Under the pieces are notes generated by a model. It did not search any database, was not told the DNA's origin, and saw only the letters and a list, made by a program, of their open reading frames with translations. DNA of 64,000 nucleotides from contig JAEHOE010000004.1 in assembly GCA_016858145.1 (NCBI GenBank), forward strand, positions 1,798,001 to 1,862,000. The letters run 5' to 3'. A program made the position numbers and the translations under genes. Of the stretch, positions 54,955 through 64,000 are shown piece after piece (position 1 is the stretch's first letter; each line of letters begins with the position of its first letter). The DNA comes from Edaphochlamys debaryana (Eukaryota > Chlorophyta > Chlorophyceae > Chlamydomonadales).

Positions 54955-57161
54955 ATGCAGCAGCCGCGGCAGGGCGCAAACCCGGCACAGGCTGTCCTTA
55001 AAGCCGCCCTCGTGGGTCCCGACGAGCCAGCTGGCTTGGTCACGCGCCTGCTCCCTCCTCCCCCGCCTTCCGCGCCCGGCCCTACGCCAACCTCAGCCTC
55101 AGGCCAGAACTCCTCACAGCCTGCCTCATCCCGACTCCAAACCCTGGTCGTGACGTATGACGGCGACGCCTATGAGCTGGAGGGCGCGGAGGGGCCCGGC
55201 GTGCAGCCCGTTGCTCTGGGCAGACATGTGGACCTGTGGCGCGTGGTCCCTGCGGGGGGTCGCGTGCCGGCGGTTGATGACGCCATGGAGTACGGCTGGC
55301 CCGTGGCGGGCGTGTCCGGTGACGGGGCCTTCTTTTGTCTAGAGGAAACCTCCATCATGAAGGTGGACGCGGAGGGCTTGGTGAGTGCGCTTTGAGGCCT
55401 TTGCAGATGGGGTTACCCCGCAGGTTCAGTGATGCCGGTGCATTGGAGTGTCAGATTGCGCAGCACAAGGGTTGGCAGGCCCCAACAGGGGCCAACTGGG
55501 GTTAAGTGATGGGTAGAGCGCTCCGCTGTGTGACTGTTGTGTTGCTGCCGCCAGGTGACGACCGTGGCAGGGAGCCGGGACGTGGAGGGCGACACGGACG
55601 GCCCGGGCCCCGCGGCCCGCTTCGACCACCCCGCCTGCCTCACCAGCGATGGGGCGGGGGCGCTCTACCTGGCCTGCCGTACACGCGTGCGGCGGGTGCA
55701 GCTGCCGATGGGCGGCGAAGGCGGGGGCAACGTCGGTGCAGCACTGGGGACACCGGCGGCAGGGCCGGGGCCAGGGGCTGGTGCGGGAGCAGCCGCGCAG
55801 GCTGGGCTCGGGCCAAACCCTGGACCAGCAGCACAGACCGGAGGGACGTCGGAAGCGGCGATGGCGCTCGTCTCGACGCTGCCCTTCACGGCCCCCGACG
55901 AGATTGCCGGGCTCGCGTTCGTCCACCCCAGCCCCATCACCCGCCCCACCGCCGGCCCTGGCCCCAGCTCCTCCAGCGCCCCCAGCCCCACCCCCAGCCC
56001 CGGCCCCAGCCCTCCCGCCGGCGGGGGCCATCTCCTCTTGGCCACTCGCACGGCCGTCTACCGCGCGAACCTCGGTGCCGGTACCGGGCCTGCTGCGCTG
56101 ACGCTTCTGGCAGGGGCCGAGCGCGGTGACGACGGCCCGGTGGACGGCCGTGGGGCGGAGGCACGGTTCAGCAACATCTGGGGCCTGGTGGTGGATGGCG
56201 AGGGGGCGGCCTACGTGATCGACTGGGACCGTGTGGACGTGACCACGGCTGTACGGCGTGTGTCGTACGACGGCACCGTCACGACCGTCGTGTCTGACCT
56301 GGAGGGGGAGCTGGAGAGGCCGGCCGTGCTGCCGAATGGGTGTCTGGTCCTCTGCGGCTACGCGCAGCTGGTGAGAGAGGCAGCATGCACGATGCTAAGA
56401 GGGATAGCAGAAGCTTTCCCCGAGTCGTCCTGGTCTTCCTGAGTGCGCATGCACTAACCCTTTGATGCGGCCCGAAACAGGTTATTCTCGCTCTGGATCT
56501 TCTGCCCCCGCCCCTCTGCGCCCGGCCACCGCCTGCACGTGAGGACCCGGCAGCCGGCCCGCCCCGCCGCACGCTGCACGCCGACATGGGCGCGCTGCTG
56601 GATGCCCAGCCGGACGGAACCGCGGACCTCACCCTCGTGGTAGGCGACCGCCGCTTCGCAGTGCACCGGGCCATCCTGATTGCACGCTGCGACTACTTTC
56701 GACAGCGGCTGGGTGGCGGGTTCGCGGACGGCGCTGAGGCGGAGCTCAGCCTGCCGGACGCCGACCCGGCCGCCTTCGAGCTGCTCCTGCGCTTCATCTA
56801 CACCGGCTCTGCGCCCATCCCGCCCGCCCTGGCCCCGGCCGTGGCCGAGCTGGCGGACCGCCTGCTGCTCCCGGAGCTGTGCTCGGACGCCCAGGCGGCC
56901 GTGCTGTCTGGCGTAACCGCCGAGACGGTGGTGGGCTCCCTGCTGTGGGCCGAGTGCCTGGGCGGCTCGTTCGCCGACCTGTTTTCCTCGCTCAAGGCGT
57001 GGTACCTGGAGCACCACGAGGAGGTGCTGGAGCGGGCGGAGGACAGCGTCCGGCGTCTGGCGGAGAGCCCCGATCTGGTGCTGGAGCTCATGCGGGCCAT
57101 GGCACTGCACAGCAAGCAGCAACAGCAGCAACAGCAGCAACAGCAGCAGCGCGCGGCCTAG
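54955..57161 (+). CDS. NHL-repeat plus BTB/POZ protein
   Basis: Three exons (54955-55380, 55555-56370, 56481-57161) sum to 1923 nt, an intact 640-residue frame. The N-terminal half carries NHL/beta-propeller-type repeats: TVAGSRDVEGDTDGPGPAAR then FDHPACLTSDGAGALYLACR, and later LLAGAERGDDGPVDGRGAEA, RFSNIWGLVVDGEGAAYVID, interrupted by a Pro/Ser-rich loop. The C-terminal part is a canonical BTB domain: ADLTLVVGDRRFAVHRAILI, ARCDYFRQRLGGGF, LPDADPAAFELLLRFIYTG, AELADRLLLPELC, followed by a BACK-like helical tail and a polyglutamine run of 11 (57115-57149) before RAA. It is probably a CUL3 substrate adaptor with the propeller as the recognition part, by analogy with BTB-propeller proteins. Unlike its neighbour, its BTB domain is contiguous. 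Confidence 0.88.
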
Positions 57162-58534
57162 GCCGGAGCACGGCCTGGCGATGTGGGTCGGCCCGGGGTT
57201 GGTCCCCTCTGGTAGGCTCGGCCCGGAGCAGCGCAGCCCTGGTTGGGAGCCCTGAGCGTAGGGAGGGGAGCCCAGAAAGGGAGCCCTAGACCGAGGCCTT
57301 GGGAGTTCGGATCCTGCCCCAGCCGCTCACCGTTGGCGGCCGGTTGCTTGTATGGTTCATCGGGGACCCACCCCTCCTTGACGACCGGTGGGTGCACGGA
57401 CCTGCATGGTAGTGTAGCGAGGCTAGGCAAGGGCGGGAAGGGCCTCGGATGAGGGCTGTCTGCCTATGCCACCGGAGCTCAAAACCATGTCGTACCCGCT
57501 GACCTTAGCGCTTACAAGGGGCCTTCCTTTCACCGCTGCGCAGGGGCGCCATTGGCTGCGCCGTACACGCTGCGGAAGGCTCCCTTGTCTCTGGCGGCTT
57601 GTGGAGAGGCGTACGGACGCACCCCTGCTCCTGGCATGGGACGCCACTACATTAGCCAGGTGGGCAGTAGCGGGCTGCCCTGCCGCTGACCGGGGCTGAT
57701 GGCCACGGCTACGAGCCAAGGTTTCTTGTCACTCGACACCGGGTTGTTGACAATGTTGAGGCGAACTCCCCTCCTGGACCTTGTTTGGTGCAGGGGCCGG
57801 CTGGTAAGGCGAATCGACTGTGTCAACACGGACACGAGACGGAGTGGCCTTTCACACGCAGCCTCGATGAGTAGGGCCGTGGAGACCGCCAGCCCGAGGC
57901 TTGCGGCCGCTTGTGCTGTCGGGACCGGCGGCAAGCTCCCGATTAGGTAGCCTAATCAGTTTGGCTTGAGCATCTTGTTTCTATCGAAGGGGCATGGGGT
58001 TGAGGACGCGGGCGGATGGGTATGGTGCAGGGCTAACGGGGGTGAGAGGGTGGTGAGATGGTGGAGGCAAGGCGCGTGTAACGTGGAGCCACTCACGGCC
58101 GTCGGCCGCACCATCTGGTTCGCGTGCCGGGCCCGCGACCTAAGGTGAAGATTAATTCCTTGGTTCTAAACGTATAATGCGATTGCCCGGCTTGGGGCAC
58201 AGTGTTTTGGTGAGCGCACGGATGGGGCTGCGCATCCCTTTTGTCCCCTGGTCAGCCTCAACCAGTGACTTCCATTGATTGTGTGCAAGCAAAGCTACCT
58301 TTACATTGCAACACGCTGCGTCGCCTGTGGCTTACTGCGCTCGTTTCTAAAGCGCCCTGGCCCCCAAACCACACGTGCAGCTTCCCGGCATCCAAGCCCG
58401 CGGGCTGCTCATTAGACACATTACAACAGATAGCATATCGGCGTGGACCGAAACGGAAAAGCCGTCGCTTTCGGAGCACACAAGTTGGACCGGAACGCTA
58501 ATCAACCCTCGAGCACTGGGCGATTATCACGGTC
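57162..58534. other. Intergenic between NHL-BTB and MATE copy 2
   Basis: No gene was recognised. A TGTAA occurs near 58077, rather far from the BTB stop to be confidently its polyadenylation signal. The last 400 bp are less GC-rich and likely hold the MATE copy 2 promoter. Confidence 0.45.
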
Positions 58535-61500
58535 ATGAATAGCTTGTTACATCAACAACGAGCGGGAGTCGTCTCTTATCAGCGACGAAGGGCTGCATGC
58601 CCAGCAGCTCCTAGCCTCCACCGACTTGGCCGATGCTCACGCCCAAGTGCTCGTGTGGTTTCGGTTGAGGCGTCAGCTTTGGCTGCGGGCGCGGCCTTGC
58701 CGTCAGAGGACCCGTCGCCGCGTGCATGGGCGCGTCACCTGGTCTCACCGCACGACAAGGTGCGTAGCTGCGGGCGATGTCCTGATGTGTGTGCAGGTTC
58801 GCTCGCGGACTTTCCGCACGGGAAACTTGTGGCCCGGTGACGTGTTTCACCCTTGCGCGCACGCACGGTCGAGCGCACGCTTGACCCCACGTATGCTTTG
58901 ACCTCCCTCACACGCCTTCCTCCACCTCCCCTTCGCCTTCTTCTCCTCGACCCATCTGACCACAAAGGCTCATCTTCCCTGCCACAGGAGATCTTCTCCG
59001 TTGCGCTTCCGGCGCTGGTGGGGCTGGCGCTGGAGCCTGTGGTCAATGCCTTCAATGCGGGTGGGGGCCGTGGAGGGGGAGGGCTCAGGCTGGGGCTGGG
59101 GGCTGGGGCCCTAGGAAGGGCTCCGGAGAGTGCATACCCGATACCCGAGACGTGGGCAGGGTCTTACAGGGAGCAGTGGGCTGTGGTAAAGGACGGGTTT
59201 CTCTCCCACGCCCGCCTGCGCTCGCCAACCCGCCCCCTCATACACCACCACCCCCCCATCCCCCACACCACACACTAGCCTCTGCACTCTCCCCAATGTC
59301 CCCATCCCTCCCTCCTCCTGGCTTCTGCTCCCCTCCCAGGCATGGTCGGGCACCTGGGCACCATGCAGCTCGGCGCTGTGTCCCTGGGCACCGTGGCGCT
59401 GAACTCGTGCATCTTCCTCTTCTCGTTCCTGCTCTTCCTGACCGTGCCGGAGATTGCGGCGGCGGTCGTTAAGAAGGACGACGAGCAGGTGACTTGGTTG
59501 TTTGGATGGCGGTTGCGTGGGTTGCGGTCGGCGGTGTGCTGACGGATGGGGCAGGAGGGCGCGGACTTGCTGCGCTGGTGTGCAAGCAAGGCGGGGGGGT
59601 GCTTGCATCTCGTGTTGTATGCCTGCCACCTGCCAGGCTGGCTGAAAACGGGCCCCGACATGGCCTGTCAGACTTGAGCATGGCCTCCAGGAGCGGGACT
59701 GCGGGCCTGCAGGTCCGTCTCCACACGCCGGGTGCTCGTGCCAGTTGACTCAGCCCCGCCCTCACACCCCGAACATCCAACCCCCACACACAACCCAAGG
59801 TCTCCCGCGTCGCGGCCCAGAGCATGTGGCTGGCCATGGTGTTTGGGGTGGTGACGGGCACACTGGTGTTCTTCAACGCGGGGGCAATCGTGGCGGGTGA
59901 GGCGGGGCGGGTAACGGGGCAGGGGCGGGCAAGGAGGGCGGGGCGTGCAGGGAGGTTGAGCTTCACCCGCGGCTATCGTAACCCGCTGAGCATGGTTGCG
60001 GTGGTTGCGGTGGGTGCAGTAGCCCAGGGGCAATGCGAGGTTGGGGTGGAGCCGGGGGGGCGGCCGACGGGGGCGGGGCCCCTTGGTGAACGTGCCGGGG
60101 CAAGAAGTCCCGTGGCGATTTCATCCGCGGAGCCCCGTGGTCCCGGAAGCGTCCATCATGGCCTGCGCCCCTGGCGCATGCACCCACCCCTGTCGTGCCC
60201 GGTCGCGGTCGTGGGAGACGTTCGCCACCTCACCTCACCTCGACCTGCTCCCGGTTACCCCGCACCCCGCCTCGTCACCCCGCAGCGCTCAACCCGCCCG
60301 AGCCCCGTGTGGCGGCGTTTGCCACCGAGTACATCCGGGTGAGGGGGCGGGGTGAGGGAGGGGGTGAGGGGGCGGGGGCGGGTGAGGGGGCGGGGGTTAG
60401 GGCACTGTACTCGCAGGGGCCGTGCAGCGTAGCCAGGGTGACGACGACGGGGGCCGCGAGGGGGAGCTGGGGTTACAACCGCGTGAGGCGGATGGGGGGG
60501 TGGAAGGGGGCGGGGCGGGGTGACCGGGGCCGGGGCCGCAGGGCGGGGCGCAACGGGGGTGGTGGGGCTGGAGGGACCGGGGCCTGGACCGGGGCCGCAG
60601 GGCCGTGCGAGGCGGGGGGGGGCCTGGTGCTGGGAGGTCGGCACCCGGGCTCGAGCCGAGCCAGGGCCGCTGCGATACGGTACACACATGCTCCCCACCA
60701 CCCGTCACCATGTGGCCCCGGCTTTCCCCGCCTTTCCAAGGCGCCCTGCCGTGCTTCACGCCTCTCAACGAGGCCAACAACGCGGCCCCCACCTCACCCC
60801 ACGCTTCCCGCCCTCCCGCCCTTACCGTGCCCAACCAGATCCGAGCGCTCGCATGCCCCTGCACCCTGCTGGGCTTTGTGACGACGGGCGTGTTCCGCGG
60901 CTTCAAGGACACGCGCACGCCCCTGCTGGGCACGGCGGCGTCCGTGGGCTTCAGCTTCTGCCTGCACGTGCTGCTGCTCAACGGTGGGGCGGTTGGCGGC
61001 TGGCGGTTGGCGGTTGACGGTTGGGTGGTCGGACGGCTTTTGACGACCCCGCCCCTCCAACCTCTCCCCTTGCTCCTGTCTCCTCCTCCCTCCTTGCCCT
61101 CTCCTCCTCCCTCACCCTTTCCACCCCAGTCGAGCACATGGAGACGGCGGCCCCCTTCTGTCCCCCCTCGTCCCCCACCCCGCTGACTTCAAAGCACCCC
61201 CATCCCCACCCCGCTGATTTCAAAGCACCCCCATCCCTCCTCATTGTATTCGAAGATCACCCCCTCCCTTCCTCCCCTCCCTCACCCTCCCCACCCCAGT
61301 GCTGCACATGGAGGTAGCGGGCGCCGCCATCGCCGCCGCCTGCGCCTCCCTGGCTTCGTGCGGGGTCATGGTCACGGCGCTCATCAAGGGCGGCAAGCTC
61401 CGCCCCCACCACCTGGCCTCGCCGCCCTCGCTGGCCGCCGTGCTGCCCCTCATGCAGCGGGGCGTGGTGCTGGGCGGCAAGAACCTGGTGGCATTCGGTG

Positions 61501-64000
61501 GGTTCGGTTGGCGGTTGGCGTCAGTTTGCGGTCGGCGTCGGTTGGGGGTTGGGTTCGGCGGTTGCGGACGGGAGTGGCGGGCGTGGCAAGGGAAAGGAGC
61601 GGGGCGCAAGGTGGAGGGGCGTGACACGAGGGTGCCTTTCCCATGCCCCGCGGCCCCCCTCGCCGTCCCTCTCCCTTCTCCCCCAGGCATGATCTTGATT
61701 GCGTCCACCGTGTGTGTTCGCATGGGCTCCGCCTTCCAGGCCTCGTTCGAGGTCATCCGCCAGGTGGGGCAACAGGCGGGGAAGGGCCGAGGGGCGGGTC
61801 ATCCGCCAGGTGGGGCAACAGGCGGGGAAGGGCCGAGGGGCGGGTCATCCGCCAGGTGGGGCAACAGGCGGGGAAGGGCCGAGGGGCGGGTCATCCGCCA
61901 GGTGGGGCAACAGGCGGGGAAGGGCCGAGGGGCGGGTCATCCGCCAGGTGGGGCAACAGGCGGGGAAGGGCCGAGGGGCGGGTCATCCGCCAGGTGGGGC
62001 AACAGGCGGGGAAGGGCCGAGGGGCGGGTCATCCGCCAGGTGGGGGAGCAGGCGGGGAAGGGCCGGGGGACGGGGCGGCCTCCAGGTGGGGCAACAGCCG
62101 TGGGAGGGCCGGGGGGCGGGTCATCCGCCAGGTGGGGGAGCAGGCGGGGAAGGGCCGGGGGGCGGGGCGGCCTCCAGGTGGGGCAACAGCCGTGGAATGC
62201 CGGGGGGCGGGGCGGCGAAAGGTCTCGGGGAACAGCCGCGGGAGGGCGGGGGGGCGGGGCGGCCTCCCCTCTCCACCGGCCCCTCCTCCCCTCCTCCCCT
62301 CGTGCCTTGAGCCGATCTCTGCAGGCCCCCGTGTGCACCCGCCCCCTCTGCATCGTTCCTCACCGACGTTGCCCGCCGTACAGGTCCTTTGCCTGCCGCG
62401 CCCCTGACTACGACGGTCCGGGGTGCCCCCTCTGCGCCTGCATGCCCTGCCCTGCTCCCGCCTTAAGACCCCCCGCCCCTGCCCCCCCCTACCCCCCCCC
62501 CAACCTTTACCCCCCACTCCCCCCCCCCCAGCTCTGGTCCATCACCATGCCCTTCTTCGAGTGCATCAACGTCGCCACCCAGGCGCTCTGCGCGGCGGCG
62601 CTGGGGAAAGAGGTGCGCCCCGACTGGTGTGGGAGCTCGCTTCGTCTGCAACCTATTCCCTGTTCATCCGGCCTACCACGAGTCCTGCCCTGCGAAACCA
62701 CCATCCTGTTGTCAGAACTCTTGCTTACCCCCACCTCGACTCTCCTCCTCGCCACCCCCACAGGACGTGGCCACCGCCCGCTGGTGCTGGCACGCCCCTC
62801 ATACACAAACGCACACCCTTGATACCCCCCTCCGTCCCCCCCTCTCCCCGCCGCCGCCGCTCTATCTCTTCCTCCGCTCTCCAATGCTCCGAAAATCCCC
62901 CCCTCTCCCCCCGGCACAGGACGTGGCCACCGCCCGCTCGCTGCTGTTCCGGCTGCTGTCGCTGGGCGTGGGCATCGGCGCTGTGGGCGGGGTGCTGGTG
63001 TGGGGGCTGCACGTGCCCCTCATCTCCTTCTTCACTAATGACCCCGTGGTGATCTCGCACGTGAGTGTGCGCCGTACAGGGGGGGGGATGGAGAGGGGGC
63101 GCTTGCCGGTGCTGCGGGGAGGGGAGGAGCCCAGTGCTGGACTGCTGGCCGTGAAGCGGGAGAGCCGTGAGCTTGTGCATCCTTCCGCTCTGATTTGCCC
63201 CCGCGGTTTGGTTTGCCGCATCCTTGGCGTCCATCCTTGCAGACATGATGTTCGACGCCCTTGCTGTTGCCAAACCTCCTCCCCCCCTCCCTCCCTCCCC
63301 CTCCGCAGGTGCTCACGTCCCTGCCCCTCATCTGCATCTTCTTCCCGATCGACGCGGCCGGATCCATTTTCGACGGGTCCCTGCTGGCCGCCAAGCAGTC
63401 CAACTACCTGTCTGCCGTACAGGTACGGCAGCTCGACATTGTGCACCGTTGCGTACCCGCCCTCGCTGCACGGCATCCCATGCAACCCCGTTGCCCCCGG
63501 AGCGTACCACACGTGGATGACGTGGCTCCCTTCCTCCCCATGCCGTACAGGTCTTTGGATCTGCCGTACAGTACGTGGCGCTCATGTGGGTGATCAGCAA
63601 CGGCCACGCCTCTGCGCTGGCCATCTGGGGCGCAATCAAGGTACGCTGCCCCGTGGCCAGGAGCCCAAGCTGCTACGACAGCTGGGTTTCTGATTCGCTC
63701 TCCTCGCATTGCCTGCGTGTCATGTATATGCCATACCTCCCTACCTCACCTCCAGCTGTTCTTCGTCCGTGCTGTGGGGTCGTGCTTTGACCTCACCCTT
63801 CTGCAAATTCCTCCGAAACCTGCCCGTGCCCTCAGTTCATGTCGGTTGCCCGTGTGGTCGGCGGCGTGTCCCGGACGTTCCTCTCCCGCAAGTCGGCATA
63901 CCGCCTGCCGGCGCCCTCGGAGGCAGCAGCAGCCGCAGCCGCACCCGCGGGCGCTTCCGGAACAGCAGCAGCGGCGGGGGAAGAGGCCGCCGGCGTGACC
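58535..64000 (+). CDS. Plastid MATE-family transporter, copy 2 (3' end beyond window)
   Basis: Exons 58535-58759, 58988-59060, 59340-59488, 59800-59896, 60286-60338, 60839-60983, 61300-61497, 61687-61763, 62532-62612, 62920-63060, 63309-63422, 63551-63640 and 63836-64000 join without frame error into 536 visible residues. The first exon is a presequence (MNSLLHQQRAGVVSYQRRRA) ending HDK, exactly where copy 1 ends its own. Transporter signatures: IFSVALPALVGLALEPVVNA, GHLGTMQLGAVSLGTVAL, GFVTTGVFRGFKDTRTPLLG, MGSAFQASFEVIRQ, FFECINVATQALCAAALGKE, FDGSLLAAKQSNYLS. These match the plastid DinF/DTX44-47 type, which exports organic solutes in exchange for H+ or Na+; the substrate is unknown. The visible C-terminal part is Ala-rich. 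It differs from copy 1 in one intron position (see findings). Confidence 0.92.
61752..62270 (+). repeat. 46-bp minisatellite built from an exon end and its splice donor
   Basis: The first unit starts at 61752 inside the exon SAFQASFEVIRQ (GTCATCCGCCAG, then donor GTGGGG at 61764). Units follow at 61798, 61844, 61890, 61936, 61982 and 62028 with exactly 46-bp spacing and near identity, then three to four diverged units (GGCCTCCAGGTGGGG variants) to about 62270. Most units keep CAG|GTGGGG. The period is not a multiple of three. Confidence 0.95.
62755..62790 (+). pseudogene. Copy of an acceptor and exon start in MATE copy 2
   Basis: CACAGGACGTGGCCACCGCC at about 62758 repeats the acceptor and first codons of the true exon at 62920 (DVATARSLLFRL), about 157 bp away, before diverging. 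A similar decayed copy of the 61300 exon start lies at 61121-61150. Confidence 0.85.

Noticed and set aside
61752..62270. CRISPR-like regularly spaced repeat
   Set aside because: Units are contiguous 46-bp tandem copies with no unique spacers, derived from an exon end; the genome is eukaryotic.

Overview
The window looks like nuclear DNA from a chlamydomonadalean (volvocine-type) green alga. It is very GC-rich. Genes are split into many short exons, whose introns mostly begin with G-runs and end with C-runs. The gene content fits this lineage: hydroxyproline-rich (SP/PPP) wall-type proteins, a prolyl 4-hydroxylase with a ShKT tail, an SRCR protein, NHL-BTB proteins and plastid MATE transporters. 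No ribosomal RNA, tRNA, CRISPR array or organellar gene was recognised. Exons were assembled by eye from splice signals, reading phase and family knowledge. For the alpha/beta hydrolase, secreted protein, HAD phosphatase, NHL-BTB and plus-strand MATE genes the exon lengths add up to an intact frame. For the others the exon list is approximate.

Layout. 1-788 (-): 5' part of an unrecognised gene. 1153-4801 (+): plastid-type alpha/beta hydrolase. 6357-8531 (+): secreted two-repeat jelly-roll-like protein with a basic, SP-rich tail. 10110-12526 (+): HAD phosphatase. 13734-14039 and 15418-15753 (-): a pair of small IFI6/IFI27-like membrane proteins. 16852-26369 (-): about 30-exon PepN-type M1 aminopeptidase. 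27833-31739 (-): prolyl 4-hydroxylase with a ShKT domain. 32804-41295 (-): very large SRCR, proline-rich, leucine-rich-repeat multi-pass membrane protein. 41296-44398: gene-poor, holding a captured copy of a P4H exon inside an inverted repeat. 44399-49229 (-): plastid MATE transporter. 49778-53757 (+): BTB/POZ protein with a Fanzor/TnpB-like fragment in one intron. 54955-57161 (+): NHL-BTB protein. 58535-64000 (+): second plastid MATE transporter, cut by the window end.

Functionally the window mixes wall and secretion genes (P4H, an SP-rich secreted protein and a PPP-rich receptor-like protein, the last two being plausible hydroxylation substrates), organelle proteins (hydrolase, HAD phosphatase, two MATE carriers) and proteolysis or ubiquitin-adaptor genes (M1 peptidase, two BTB proteins).

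The most unusual feature is a recurrent process. Short stretches spanning exon edges (exon end plus 5' splice site, or 3' splice site plus exon start, or exon end plus stop codon) have been duplicated in tandem next to the real exon in at least fourteen places, in six genes. In one MATE gene this has grown into a 46-bp minisatellite in which most units carry a copy of the splice donor. In the P4H gene an intron begins inside a (GGGT)n tract of about 240 bp that supplies many potential donors.
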